Positions 37,345 through 46,150 of a stretch of DNA of 64,000 bases are shown here, one piece after another. The stretch is from Anaerolineales bacterium UBA2181 (GTDB lineage Bacteria; Chloroflexota; Anaerolineae; Promineifilales; UBA4811), in contig DCVT01000041.1 of assembly GCA_002328075.1 (NCBI GenBank), positions 1-64,000 of the forward strand, given 5' to 3'. The number at the start of each line of letters is the position of its first letter. Position 1 is the first letter of the stretch. Under the pieces are notes generated by a model. It was not told the DNA's origin. It saw only the letters and a program-made list of their open reading frames with translations, and did not search any database. The translations under genes and the position numbers were made by a program.

Positions 37345-38349
37345 ATGGCTACCGGAACACCCATCTACATACTGGCCCTGGCTGGGGTCTCCATGGTGTT
37401 GATCCTGACTGGGGCGTTTTCCAGCGTGCGGGCCAGCCGGGTGGGCGGGCGTGTTGGTCAACGGCTGAATCGCTACACGGGCACCCGGGTGTCCAAACGG
37501 GCCTCCCTGGTGGCATTGCCCAAATCGGACGCGCTGGCCGACCGCCTGGAGAAGGTGGTCACGCGTCGCTCCTTTGCCCAATCGATCAAATCCAGTTTGC
37601 AGCAGGCTGATCTAAAACTCCGAGTTAGCGAGTATTTGGTGCTTTGGTTCGTTTCCACCGGGCTGGGCGCAGTGTTGAGCTGGTTCATCTTTCGTCAGAG
37701 CATCGTGTTTGCGTTTGGCGGCTTGGTGGCGGGTTTTTTGTTGCCGCGATATCTGGTCCGTTTTTGGGCGCTGCGACGGTTGCGGAACTATAACAACCAG
37801 TTGGGGGATACCCTCAATCTATGGGTCAATGTTTTGCGATCGGGTTACAGCGTCCTTCAGGCGATGGAAACCATTGCGGCTGAATCGGCGCCTCCAGTCT
37901 CGACGGAGTTTGAGCGCGTGGTGCAAGAGGTGCGGTTGGGCCTCAAGCTGGAGGAAGCGTTGGCAAACCTGCTGATGCGCGTTCCCAGCGACGACATGGA
38001 TCTGGTGGTCACAGCGGTCAACATCCAGCGCGAGGTAGGTGGCAACTTGGCGGAAGTGTTGGCCACCATCAGCCACACGATCAGGGAAAGGATACGGATC
38101 AAGGGTGAGATCGCGGTACTGACCGCCCAAGCCACCATTTCGGGGATGATTATTAGCCTACTTCCCATCGCGCTGACCCTTTTTCTGCGGGCCAGCAACC
38201 CCGAATACATCAACGAGCTGTTTTACCGCGAATCGCCCTGGGTCTTTCCCGGCGTGATTCCCTGCGGATGGTTGGTCGTGGCGTTTGGTCTGCTGTTGAT
38301 CTTTACGGGCTACTTGGCCATGCGCAAGATCGCGGATATTGAGATCTAG
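37345..38349 (+). CDS. tadB: Tad inner-membrane platform protein TadB
   Basis: The 334-residue protein has N-terminal hydrophobic segments and a T2SSF domain (about 165-290) containing the LNLWVNVLRSGYSVLQAME and DDMDLVVTAVNIQREVGGNLAEVL blocks typical of TadB, then two C-terminal transmembrane helices. It lies eight bases after cpaF and forms, with TadC, the membrane platform on which the CpaF ATPase acts. Confidence 0.93.
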   Translation: MATGTPIYILALAGVSMVLILTGAFSSVRASRVGGRVGQRLNRYTGTRVSKRASLVALPKSDALADRLEKVVTRRSFAQSIKSSLQQADLKLRVSEYLVLWFVSTGLGAVLSWFIFRQSIVFAFGGLVAGFLLPRYLVRFWALRRLRNYNNQLGDTLNLWVNVLRSGYSVLQAMETIAAESAPPVSTEFERVVQEVRLGLKLEEALANLLMRVPSDDMDLVVTAVNIQREVGGNLAEVLATISHTIRERIRIKGEIAVLTAQATISGMIISLLPIALTLFLRASNPEYINELFYRESPWVFPGVIPCGWLVVAFGLLLIFTGYLAMRKIADIEI

Positions 38350-38378
38350 AGCCCCCAGATTCGTCCGGAAGGTAGCCA

Positions 38379-39311
38379 ATGTCTCCAACGGTCACCATCG
38401 GTCTGTTAGCGGTCCTGATTCTTCTCGGAGTCGCTTTGCTCATCCTGCGCAGGTCGGAAAGCGACCCATTGGCGTCCCGATTAGCCGAGTACGGATCGCG
38501 GGCCACACCGGTCTCGCTGGACGAGGTGGAAATGTCGCTCACCTTCAGCGACCGGGTGATCGTTCCGTTCATGCGGGGTGCCGGCTCGTTGGTAAGCCGG
38601 TTCACACCGCAGCAGTCGTTGGAGCACACTGCACACAAGCTCGAGGTTGCCGGGCTTTCCCGCCGGCTTTCCGCTGCGGAGTACTGGGCTATTCGAATCA
38701 TCGCGACGGTCGGCCTGGCGGGTATGATCTACCTCCTGATGTGGCGGTTTCAGGTTCAGCCGGGCAAACGCCTCATGTACACGGTGATTCTGGGATTGCT
38801 GGGCTTTTTCCTGCCAGCGCTCTGGCTCAGTTCGACCATCAGCCGGCGAAAACTGGGGATTTTCCGCTCCCTGCCCGATGCGTTGGATCTGCTGACCATC
38901 TGCGTGGAAGCGGGGCTCGGTTTTGACTCGGCGATGCGCCGGGTGGCGGAAAAGTGGGACTCTGATCTATCCAGGGAGTTGGGCCGGGTTCTTCAGGAAA
39001 TTCAACTGGGAAAACCGCGACGGGATGCGTTGCGGGCGCTGGCGGATCGGCTTGAGGTGCAGGATGTGACCACGTTTGTGGCGGCAGTGGTCCAAGCCGA
39101 GCAGCTGGGCGTCAGCATGACCAAGGTGCTTCGCATCCAGTCGGACCAGATGCGCATCAAACGGCGGCAACTGGCAGAAAAACGGGCCCAGGAGGCGCCG
39201 GTCAAAATGGTCGTGCCAATGGTGTTGTTGATTTTCCCGTCCTTGTTGATCGTGTTGCTGGGCCCGGCCGGTTTTCAGGTCCTGCGTTCGGGTGTGTTGG
39301 GCATCCTCTAG
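38379..39311 (+). CDS. tadC: Tad inner-membrane platform protein TadC
   Basis: A 310-residue T2SSF-domain protein with the PDALDLLTICVEAGLGFDSAM motif near residue 165, the second conserved block AVVQAEQLGVSMTKVLRIQ and transmembrane helices near the N terminus, the middle and the C terminus. It completes the cpaB-cpaE-cpaF-tadB-tadC run; GGAAGG precedes the ATG. Confidence 0.93.
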   Translation: MSPTVTIGLLAVLILLGVALLILRRSESDPLASRLAEYGSRATPVSLDEVEMSLTFSDRVIVPFMRGAGSLVSRFTPQQSLEHTAHKLEVAGLSRRLSAAEYWAIRIIATVGLAGMIYLLMWRFQVQPGKRLMYTVILGLLGFFLPALWLSSTISRRKLGIFRSLPDALDLLTICVEAGLGFDSAMRRVAEKWDSDLSRELGRVLQEIQLGKPRRDALRALADRLEVQDVTTFVAAVVQAEQLGVSMTKVLRIQSDQMRIKRRQLAEKRAQEAPVKMVVPMVLLIFPSLLIVLLGPAGFQVLRSGVLGIL

Positions 39312-39359
39312 CGCCGGCCGAGGCATGGCGCGCCGTTAAATCTGTCCCGGGATAATCGG

Positions 39360-40115
39360 ATGAGGCCGCAGGGTTGGTGGCATTCCCTGCTCGACCTGGT
39401 ATTCCCGTCTACTTGCGGTGGATGCGGTCGCCTGGATTGGCGTTTGTGCTCCGACTGCCGCCGGCAGGTGAAATCGGTGGCAGACCCCTATTGCCCACAG
39501 TGCGGGCGTTCCACCGTGTCCGACTTGGTAACCGGAGAATGCTGCACCATCTGCGGCTCTCATCCACTGGGGCTGGATGGGTTGCGGGCGGCCGTGAACT
39601 TTGAGGGCGCACTGCGCAAGGCGATCCATGCCTTCAAGTACCGCGGGCGGCGCGACCTGGCAGCGGAGTTGGCCGCGCTGATGGTCGAGTCCTGGAACTG
39701 GAGATCGTATCCGATCGACGTGGTAGTGCCGGTGCCTCTCCACCCTGGACGAATGGCACTACGTGGGTATAATCAAGCGACTGTTCTCGCCGAGGCTTTT
39801 GGTTGCCGGGTAGGCATTCCGATTGTGCCGGGAAAGCTGGTCCGGGACCGTGATACTGTGCCGCAGACGCGGCTGGCAGCGGTGGATCGCCGAACAAACG
39901 TGGCCGGCGCGTTCTCGGTGCCACCCGTCGAACGGCCGTTCGGCAAGTCAGTCCTTCTGGTGGATGACGTGTACACAACGGGTTCCACCTTGCGGGAGTG
40001 TGGGATGGCGTTGCGCACGGGTGGCGCGAAACGCGGGCATGACGTTGGCCCGCGTTGCGTGGAATCCACGTTCAGGACCGATGGCAGACGCGCAAATAGA
40101 GCAGGCATGACGTGA
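39360..40115 (+). CDS. ComF-family phosphoribosyltransferase-like protein, C terminus apparently frameshifted
   Basis: The N terminus has four CxxC-type pairs (CGGC, CSDC, CPQC, CTIC) forming the double zinc finger of ComF proteins, followed by a PRTase-type domain with LRGYNQA and VLLVDDVYTTGSTL. After GGAKR (about residue 224) the annotated frame departs from the family. The next frame gives MTLAR as expected for ComF, and the third frame then gives a plausible end, GIHVQDRWQTRK with TAG at 40097-40099. So one or two indels near 40030-40065 probably alter the C-terminal 25 residues. ComF is linked to DNA uptake. A rho-independent terminator follows. Confidence 0.78.
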   Translation: MRPQGWWHSLLDLVFPSTCGGCGRLDWRLCSDCRRQVKSVADPYCPQCGRSTVSDLVTGECCTICGSHPLGLDGLRAAVNFEGALRKAIHAFKYRGRRDLAAELAALMVESWNWRSYPIDVVVPVPLHPGRMALRGYNQATVLAEAFGCRVGIPIVPGKLVRDRDTVPQTRLAAVDRRTNVAGAFSVPPVERPFGKSVLLVDDVYTTGSTLRECGMALRTGGAKRGHDVGPRCVESTFRTDGRRANRAGMT

Positions 40116-40116
40116 G

Positions 40117-40143
40117 ACCGGGCTCGGATGGGGCCCGGTTTTT
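40117..40143 (+). terminator. Rho-independent terminator after the ComF-like gene
   Basis: ACCGGGC (40117-40123) pairs perfectly with GCCCGGT (40133-40139) around a nine-base loop and is followed by a T run to 40143. It separates the ComF-like gene from the hibernation factor gene. Confidence 0.75.
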
Positions 40144-40180
40144 GACATCAGATTCCGGTGATGGGAGTCAGGAGGTCGAA

Positions 40181-40741
40181 ATGGAGTTGTTGATTACAGG
40201 TCGGAACATGGATGTAACACCGCGGCTGGACGACCACGTTCGGCGCAAGCTGAGCCGGCTGGATCGTTACTTGCCGTCAATAGCCAGCGGCCGGATGGAA
40301 CTGGCGGTGGAAACTGCCAAGAGCGCTTCTGATCGGCAGGTTGCCCAGCTCACGGTCCGGAGCGAGAACGGTGTCATACTGCGGGCTGAAGAGCGCACGG
40401 CTGACATGTTTGCGTCCATTGACGCAGTCACTGACAAGATGTACCGGCAGATCGTCCGTTACAAAGGCAAACGGCAACGAGCTCGCAAGGGTGGAGCGGT
40501 ACCTGAGGTGATCGTGCCGCTGGATATGGACGAAATGGTTGATCTGGAGGAGACTCCGGGTGAGATTGTGCGGGTGAAACGCTTTTCGCTGGTCCCGATG
40601 ATGCAGGAGGAAGCGATTGAGCAGATGGAGTTGCTGGGACATAGCTTCTTTGTGTTTTACAATGTAGATGAGGATGGAGTCAACGTCCTCTATCGGCGCC
40701 ACGACGGCAACTATGGGCTGATTGTCCCGGCTTTGGACTGA
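40181..40741 (+). CDS. hpf: Long-form ribosome hibernation promoting factor
   Basis: The 186-residue protein begins MELLITGRNMDVTPRLDDHVRRKLSRL, the N-terminal S30AE domain (about 1-100) that binds the 30S decoding centre. A linker then leads to the C-terminal dimerisation domain (about 125-185) with VRVKRFSLVPMMQEEAIEQMELLGHSFFVFYN, a family hallmark. It drives formation of 100S ribosome dimers in stationary phase. ATG 40181 follows GGAGG (40171-40175) by five bases. A terminator upstream and a long hairpin downstream suggest a single-gene transcript. Confidence 0.94.
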   Translation: MELLITGRNMDVTPRLDDHVRRKLSRLDRYLPSIASGRMELAVETAKSASDRQVAQLTVRSENGVILRAEERTADMFASIDAVTDKMYRQIVRYKGKRQRARKGGAVPEVIVPLDMDEMVDLEETPGEIVRVKRFSLVPMMQEEAIEQMELLGHSFFVFYNVDEDGVNVLYRRHDGNYGLIVPALD

Positions 40742-40763
40742 AACGCAGCCGCGGGGCGCCATC

Positions 40764-40818
40764 ACAACAGACGCGGCTCGGCGCGGGACGGTTCGTGGAG
40801 CTGAGCGGCGTCTGTTGT
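40764..40818 (+). terminator. Perfect 11-bp hairpin downstream of hpf
   Basis: ACAACAGACGC (40764-40774) and GCGTCTGTTGT (40808-40818) are perfect inverted copies around a GC-rich 33-base loop, followed by TGTT. It may end the hpf transcript or stabilise its 3' end; the T tail is weak for a classic terminator. Confidence 0.45.
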
Positions 40819-40913
40819 TGTTCAGGGAGCGCCGTGCCGGGCAGGCTACCGGTTAAGGCCGTGGCACGGCCATCGGAGCGCCGGTTTGACCCTCTCGGTC
40901 AGCGGGGAGCGAG

Positions 40914-42044
40914 ATGAAGAGCAAGGTTGGCTTGGTGTTGATGTCGGGCGTGGAGAGGAAGTCCGGTCCGGCGGTTAGTCTGGTGCAACGCGCCCGCCAG
41001 GCAGCCGCGCTCGATTCGCTGGCAGCGGCTCAGGCCGCGGGCGCCTACGACGAGTTGATTGTGGCCACCAATGACCGGGCATGGGGAGCCGCGTTGCCGC
41101 ATGGGATAACGGTGGACCTGGATGATCCGAATCGAGCGTTCCATTTCGGTGACCGGCTGAATGGCCTGGTCGAACGCTACCGGCTGACCCACGTGGTCTA
41201 CCTGGGAGCTGGGTCAGCGCCGTTGGTTCCGGCCGATGAGTGGCGCCGGGTGGCGGAGCAGTTGCTTCTCGCCGGTCGCCTGGTGGTCACCAATAACCTG
41301 CATTCATCTGACTGGGCCGGGTTCGCGCCGGCCGATGCCTTGGCGCCTCTGACCCATCGTATCAGTCGCGACAACTCGCTGGCCTGGGTGTTGCACCGGG
41401 AGGCAAACCTCCCCGCAGTCTCGCGCCCGGCCGATGCAGGCTACCGGATGGACATTGACACGCCGACCGACCTGCTGGTGCTAGCCGGCGATCCGCGCTG
41501 CAATGTGCGGCTGGCGAACGAGCTGGCGGTGCAGAACCTTGACACAAAGCGGCTGGACCAGGCGCGCGCTGTGATGGCCAGCGAGGGCAAACAGATCATC
41601 GTGGCCGGCAGGGTGTCGTCGGCGACGTGGCAGGCGCTGGAACAAGGCACGCTGTGTTGGGTGCGCGTCTTTGCCGAGGAGCGCGGGATGGTGGCCAGCG
41701 GCCGCCAGGCGCGCGGCCAAGCGCGAACGCTCCTGGGGGCCTATCGCGAGCTGGCCGGTACCACTGAGTTGTTACGGTTGTTTGCCGGTTGGTCAGATGC
41801 GGTATTCTGGGACAATCGAGTATTGCTGGCGCATCACGGCATCTGGCCGCCAGCCGAGGACAGATTTGCCTCTGACCTCGGGTGGTGTGATCGTGTGCAA
41901 GAGCCGATGCTGCGCGAGCTGACCGAGGCGGCGCTCGCGGCTCCTATCCCAGTGATTCTGGGTGGCCACTCGTTGGTGTCCGGGGGACTGATGGCGCTGG
42001 TACAGCGGGTGCACGAGGAGATGGAAGCATGCCTTTCGTGTTGA
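40914..42044 (+). CDS. MobA-like nucleotidyltransferase-fold protein of unknown function
   Basis: The 376-residue protein has an N-terminal domain (about 1-190) resembling MobA/CofC-like NTP-transferases: an opening strand VGLVLMSG, a VVYLGAGSAPLVP strand, and the closing motif MDIDTPTDLLVL that is common at the end of such folds. The canonical glycine-rich nucleotide loop of MobA is not evident. The C-terminal half is not recognised and includes RGQARTLLGAYRELAG. The end overlaps the phosphatase gene by 16 bases, so the two are likely coupled. Association with cofactor metabolism is only a possibility. Confidence 0.5.
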   Translation: MKSKVGLVLMSGVERKSGPAVSLVQRARQAAALDSLAAAQAAGAYDELIVATNDRAWGAALPHGITVDLDDPNRAFHFGDRLNGLVERYRLTHVVYLGAGSAPLVPADEWRRVAEQLLLAGRLVVTNNLHSSDWAGFAPADALAPLTHRISRDNSLAWVLHREANLPAVSRPADAGYRMDIDTPTDLLVLAGDPRCNVRLANELAVQNLDTKRLDQARAVMASEGKQIIVAGRVSSATWQALEQGTLCWVRVFAEERGMVASGRQARGQARTLLGAYRELAGTTELLRLFAGWSDAVFWDNRVLLAHHGIWPPAEDRFASDLGWCDRVQEPMLRELTEAALAAPIPVILGGHSLVSGGLMALVQRVHEEMEACLSC

Positions 42045-42508
42045 TTGTCTGCACCGCCAACATTTGCCGTTCGCCTATGGCGGAGGTCCTTTTGCGGGAA
42101 AAGCTGGCAGCGAGAAGGGACGCGGCTGAGTGGCGGGTCGAATCGGCTGGAACCTGGGCTGCCAATGGAATCCCGGCCAGCGCCAACGGCGCTACTGTCA
42201 TGAGAGAGCGTGGATTGGACCTGACCAGTCACCAATCGCAGCAGGTGAGCGAGGAGCTGATGGCGGCGGCTGATGTGGTTCTGACCATGACGGGGGGACA
42301 TGCGGAAGCGCTGCAGGCGGATTTCCTACTACACGCCGGCAAGGTCCACCGGTTGGCAGAGATGGCAGGCCTGGCCTACAACGTGGCCGATCCCTATGGC
42401 GGTGACGTGGAGGATTACCGGAGAACCGCCGACGAATTGGAGCGGTTGCTAGAGCAAGGTCTGGACCGGATTGTCCAGTTGGCGCGGGAGATTACCAACC
42501 GTCGATAA
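42029..42508 (+). CDS. Low-molecular-weight protein tyrosine phosphatase family
   Basis: The 159-residue protein carries the P-loop CTANICRS (Cys8, Arg14) and a downstream DPYG with the general-acid Asp, the two hallmarks of low-molecular-weight PTPs and the related arginine phosphatase YwlE. The position after the nucleophile (Thr-Ala rather than Leu-Gly) differs from tyrosine-specific members, and a Thr there is the specificity residue associated with arginine phosphatases, so protein-arginine phosphatase activity is possible. It overlaps the upstream gene by 16 bases and the convergent HNH gene by 17. Confidence 0.85.
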   Translation: MPFVLIVCTANICRSPMAEVLLREKLAARRDAAEWRVESAGTWAANGIPASANGATVMRERGLDLTSHQSQQVSEELMAAADVVLTMTGGHAEALQADFLLHAGKVHRLAEMAGLAYNVADPYGGDVEDYRRTADELERLLEQGLDRIVQLAREITNRR

Positions 42509-42995
42509 AGGGTACCCAATCCTGGTTGACCGGAAGATAACGGCGGTATAGGTAGTTTGCGGTGGCCGGGGGCTCTGACGGGGTCCGCAGCAGTGGCATG
42601 CCCGCCTCCGGCGCTGAACGGCCGCCCTTTTTTCGGTTGCAGGCTGCGCAGGCCGTTACCAGGTTGCTCCACGTGTGGCCGCCACCCAAGCGGCGAGGGA
42701 TGACGTGGTCGATGGTAAGCACAGCATCCTGCCGGCCGCAATACTGGCAGGAATGGTTGTCCCGCCGAAAGAGCTCCTGTTTGGACAACCTCACCCGCGG
42801 CTGGGGCCTCGAGACCATCTGCCCCAGCCGAATGATGGAGGGAAGGGGGAATGCAGTGGATGGGGTTCGAATCATCCCCCGTCCGTTGAGGATGATGGTC
42901 GCCTTTTCGGCCAGCACCAGCACCAGCGCCCGCCGGGTAGTGCAGACGTGTAGAGGCGCATAATTCGCATTCAGAACCAGCACTGGCCTATCCAT
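42492..42995 (-). CDS. HNH endonuclease family protein
   Basis: The 167-residue protein has an N-terminal beta region starting MDRPVLVLNANYAPL and a C-terminal HNH domain with zinc pairs CQYC and CAACN and the catalytic DH (TIDHVIPRRLGGG). This is the widespread genomic HNH family whose role is not settled. ATG 42995 is set as the start because a clear promoter lies at 43074-43046 and would exclude the longer frame. The gene converges on the phosphatase gene. Confidence 0.85.
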   Translation of the reverse strand: MDRPVLVLNANYAPLHVCTTRRALVLVLAEKATIILNGRGMIRTPSTAFPLPSIIRLGQMVSRPQPRVRLSKQELFRRDNHSCQYCGRQDAVLTIDHVIPRRLGGGHTWSNLVTACAACNRKKGGRSAPEAGMPLLRTPSEPPATANYLYRRYLPVNQDWVPFIDGW

Positions 42996-43045
42996 CGCGC
43001 CCACGCCCGGACCTCTGCACCGGCAGGGGCCCAGCGTCTGCAGGC

Positions 43046-43074
43046 AGTATAGCACGAACCCGGCCGAGCGTCAA
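43046..43074 (-). promoter_or_regulatory. Promoter of the HNH gene
   Basis: On the minus strand TTGACG (43074-43069) and TATACT (43051-43046) are 17 bases apart, giving a start near 43039 and a leader of about 45 bases before ATG 42995. Confidence 0.7.
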
Positions 43075-43143
43075 TTTGGTTGTAGAGGGTGCGGGTACGC
43101 AGTTGCCGGAGACGCGGAGCCGACCCGACGGCGGGGATAACCC

Positions 43144-43878
43144 CTAGCGAATGCGACGCAACTGGTGATATTTGGCCGCTTCGTACCAGGCCATCAGCAG
43201 GCACAAGCGCAAACCGTGTCCGCCTTCCCGATAACCTGCCAGCGTCCAATAGCGCCAGCCAAAGTGGCGGATAGCCTGCGTGAAGGGGGTGTACCATCGG
43301 GCCCGCACGCCCTCGGCGTGGAGAATGCGAGCGCCAAACTGCGTGTAGCGAGACTGTTTGGCGCGAAACTGGGCTACGTTGTCATAGTTGTAATGTAGCA
43401 GGGGATTTGCCAAGAATCCGGCTGCGCCGTCCAGGGCCACTATTTCGTGCACCGGCCGTTGGTAGTGAGCGTGGCCGCGCCGAAGCAACCGCATCTGGTG
43501 ATCCGGGTACCACCCGGCGCCGCGCGTCAACCGGCCAAAGATAATGTTGTGCCGCGGCACCCACCAGCCGTTTTCCGGTCGGTAATTGGTAACCTGACGA
43601 ACCTCATCGGCCAGTTGTGGCGTTGCCCGTTCGTCTGCGTCCACAAAAAAGAGCCAGGTAGCTTCCACCAAGTCGAGCGCTACATTGCGGATTTGCGCAT
43701 AGTTCTCAAATGCGTGCTGCATGACCTCGGCGCCGGCCGCCCGGGCGAGGTCAACCGTGTCATCCGTGCTCAGGGTGTCCAGCACAATCACGCGGTCTGC
43801 CCAGCGGACGCTGGATACGCAGTCCGATATGTGGCGTTGTTCGTTCAGGGTCAGCACGACCGCGGCAACGGTGCTCAA
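43144..43878 (-). CDS. Family 2 glycosyltransferase (WaaE-like)
   Basis: The 244-residue product begins STVAAVVLTLNEQRHISDCVSS after its start codon, a typical GT2 nucleotide-sugar binding strand. It has VIVLDTLSTDDTVDLA, a DxD-like FFVDADER and a C-terminal end like WaaE/KdtX core glycosyltransferases. TTG 43878 is preferred: it overlaps the upstream gene's stop as TTGA and follows AGGAG by eight bases. The longer frame lacks family similarity in its first 35 residues. It is last in a three-gene minus-strand operon and probably decorates an envelope glycan. Confidence 0.85.
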   Translation of the reverse strand: MSTVAAVVLTLNEQRHISDCVSSVRWADRVIVLDTLSTDDTVDLARAAGAEVMQHAFENYAQIRNVALDLVEATWLFFVDADERATPQLADEVRQVTNYRPENGWWVPRHNIIFGRLTRGAGWYPDHQMRLLRRGHAHYQRPVHEIVALDGAAGFLANPLLHYNYDNVAQFRAKQSRYTQFGARILHAEGVRARWYTPFTQAIRHFGWRYWTLAGYREGGHGLRLCLLMAWYEAAKYHQLRRIR

Positions 43879-44798
43879 CGCCAGATCTCCTGGATCTGCT
43901 GATAGGTGACACGGAGGGCCGGCGATGACTCCCGGCGGGTCCGGCTGCTCATGGCTCTCCGGACCAACTGCTGTGCCAGCCACATCTTGATTGGACCGCC
44001 ATGCCGGCTGTAGAGGGTATGACGGCTATGCCAGAGGTGCAGGAGCGAACTGGGCCGAACCTGTGAGCTGCTCTGACCGCCGTAATGGACGATCTCGGCC
44101 GCCGGCACGCAAAAGACCTGCCAGCCGGCAGCGCGAATCCGTATCGCCCAATCGATTTCCTCACAGTACATAAAGTACGACGTGTCCAGCATCCCTACCG
44201 TATCCACCAACTCGGCACGGAGGCACATGGCGGCACCCAGGGTGTGGTCCACCGCGAACGGGTCAGCGCCTGGCCGGTAACGACGCCGCGGATAGCGTCC
44301 ATTCAGCGAGGACTCTAGGAGGCGTGGCGGGGCAGGGTAGAGATCCAGAAAAAGCTGGATCAGGCCCGGGAAACGAAATGCGCTGTGCTGCAAACTGCCG
44401 TCAGCGTTGATAAGGTGAGCCCCAGCCATGCCCGCCAGGGGGTGCGTGTCCAGAAACCGAACCAAGGTCTCCAGAGCGCGTCCACGCACCTCGGTATCGG
44501 GGTTCAACAGGAGCAGGTAGCGCGGCTTGAGCGCCACTGCAGCGATCATGGCGCGATTGTTGGCCGCGGCAAATCCGAGGTTTTCGGGATTCAAGAGCAG
44601 GTTCACGGCGGGGAATTCGGCAGCCAGCATCTCGGCCGTGCCGTCAGCCGACTGATTGTCCACCACCCAGATTCCGGTCTCGAGCACCATGCCATCCGGC
44701 GCCGACGCCGACTCGGTCAGGCTCCGGCTAACGCTGTGAAGGCAAGCGCTGAGCAGGTCGCGAACGTTCCAGCTGACGATGAGGACCGCCAGGTCCAT
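43875..44798 (-). CDS. Family 2 glycosyltransferase (rhamnosyltransferase-like)
   Basis: The 307-residue GT2 protein opens with VLIVSWNVRDLLSACLHSV, includes the sugar-nucleotide motif LLLNPDTEVRG, and has the acceptor-region MYCEEIDWAIRIRAAGW that marks WbbL/RfbF-like rhamnosyltransferases. Its ATG overlaps the upstream stop as TGATG, and its own stop overlaps the next gene's start. Probably cytoplasmic, building a surface polysaccharide or glycolipid. Sugar specificity not determined. Confidence 0.9.
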   Translation of the reverse strand: MDLAVLIVSWNVRDLLSACLHSVSRSLTESASAPDGMVLETGIWVVDNQSADGTAEMLAAEFPAVNLLLNPENLGFAAANNRAMIAAVALKPRYLLLLNPDTEVRGRALETLVRFLDTHPLAGMAGAHLINADGSLQHSAFRFPGLIQLFLDLYPAPPRLLESSLNGRYPRRRYRPGADPFAVDHTLGAAMCLRAELVDTVGMLDTSYFMYCEEIDWAIRIRAAGWQVFCVPAAEIVHYGGQSSSQVRPSSLLHLWHSRHTLYSRHGGPIKMWLAQQLVRRAMSSRTRRESSPALRVTYQQIQEIWR

Positions 44799-46111
44799 CA
44801 GCGTGCGGCGCGGGCTGGGACTTCGCGCTCCGTACAGGTGGGAGGATTCGTCATGTCAGCTGCCCCGATGGTGAGAAATAGCGGGTCTACCCGGTTGTTG
44901 AACTCGGCAATGGCCACATCCTCGTGGATGAGCCCCACCCAGTAGTAGGATGGATTGCGCGCCGGCAGGTTCACCAATCGGATAGCGCCGGTCACCATCG
45001 CGCGCCTACCCTCGGCAAGGTACCAGTGGTCGCCGATTCGAACCAGGTCGGCCTGTTGTCCCAATGCCCATCGATAGGGATAGTCACTCAACTGATTGTC
45101 GAAACCTACCGCTATGCGCCACGCGCCCGATTCCACGTGCCAGCCCAGCGTGTTGTAATTCCAATCGCTGTCATAGACTGTGCCGGGCTCCGGGCCGGTG
45201 GTCCGGATGGGAGCATTGCCATAGTTCTCCACGGTAAGCGTAAAATAGAGCGTGTCGCAGAGGACGACGGTCTTGGCCGACCAATCCACGTCGGCCCGGA
45301 CGATATCCGCTCGCGGCACCCCGCCGTACTCTAGCCGGACGGGGATTGTGTTGGTCACGCGCTGTCCCTCATCATCCTCAGTTACTGCCCATATGTGATA
45401 ATCTCCATCGGGCGGCGGGGTCACGCCCAGGTCCACTCCCCCTTCGTAATCAAACTCGTGGATTCCGGCCTGACCGGGCGGCACCCCTCGCTCCCGTTCA
45501 GAGATGGAGTACTTGACGCCGTCCTCACCCTCAAGGTGGACCCGGACAGTGGCAGCTTTTGGAATATAGAGCACAATGCTGACCCGGTCAGAGATGCCGT
45601 CCTGGTTGGGCGTGAAGACCGGGGGGTTGACGCTGAGGCCCTGAATATCCGGCAGGACGGTGTCACCCCCGCGGACAGTAAGAACCCCAGTCGCCTTTTC
45701 CACCAGTCCGTTTGCGTCGGTTGCCTCAATCACCCAGGAATACCGACCGTCCGGCAAAATCCGGGCATCCACCCTTCCCTCTATGTTGTCGTTGGGCAGG
45801 ACAAATCCCTCGACGACCCCGCTGAAATAGACCGAATACTCGCCGGCCGAGCGTCGCTGCTCGCGCCGAAAGTAATAGGGTTGGCCTCCATCCTGGGTGA
45901 AATAGATGGAGACCAGTGCGTTACGTGCTAGGCGGTATTCAATACGCGTGACATCACGGTCGCCATCCGCGTTGGGACTGATTGAATCCGGGCTAACCGA
46001 GGCGTGCCGAATGAGCCGCCGGTCCACGTTGAGGGCGGCGTAGGACGTGGCGACAATGATAGCCAGGCCAATCAGGGAAAGACCAACGGTGAGCAAGCGA
46101 GGTATACGCAA
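44798..46111 (-). CDS. Secreted or anchored multi-Ig surface protein (FlgD-Ig/CHU_C-like)
   Basis: The 437-residue protein has one hydrophobic segment close to the N terminus (about residues 6-26) and then beta-rich domains. Two carry the VSPDSISPNADGDRD and FTPNQDGISDRV motifs of FlgD-type Ig and gliding-motility-like domains that bind calcium. The C terminus contains CARDB-like and RWALGQQADL-containing domains. TTG 46111 is chosen because GGAGG lies five bases upstream and the promoter at 46179-46151 excludes the longer frame. It heads a three-gene operon with two glycosyltransferases, all overlapping or adjacent. Function unknown. Confidence 0.7.
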   Translation of the reverse strand: MRIPRLLTVGLSLIGLAIIVATSYAALNVDRRLIRHASVSPDSISPNADGDRDVTRIEYRLARNALVSIYFTQDGGQPYYFRREQRRSAGEYSVYFSGVVEGFVLPNDNIEGRVDARILPDGRYSWVIEATDANGLVEKATGVLTVRGGDTVLPDIQGLSVNPPVFTPNQDGISDRVSIVLYIPKAATVRVHLEGEDGVKYSISERERGVPPGQAGIHEFDYEGGVDLGVTPPPDGDYHIWAVTEDDEGQRVTNTIPVRLEYGGVPRADIVRADVDWSAKTVVLCDTLYFTLTVENYGNAPIRTTGPEPGTVYDSDWNYNTLGWHVESGAWRIAVGFDNQLSDYPYRWALGQQADLVRIGDHWYLAEGRRAMVTGAIRLVNLPARNPSYYWVGLIHEDVAIAEFNNRVDPLFLTIGAADMTNPPTCTEREVPARAAR

Positions 46112-46150
46112 CTGACCCTCCAAACAGGTCTCTTTTGGATCATTGGACTC

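Noticed and set aside
42864..42873. GGTTCGAATC resembling a tRNA T-loop
   Set aside because: It lies inside the conserved coding region of the HNH gene, and no acceptor or anticodon arms could be placed around it.
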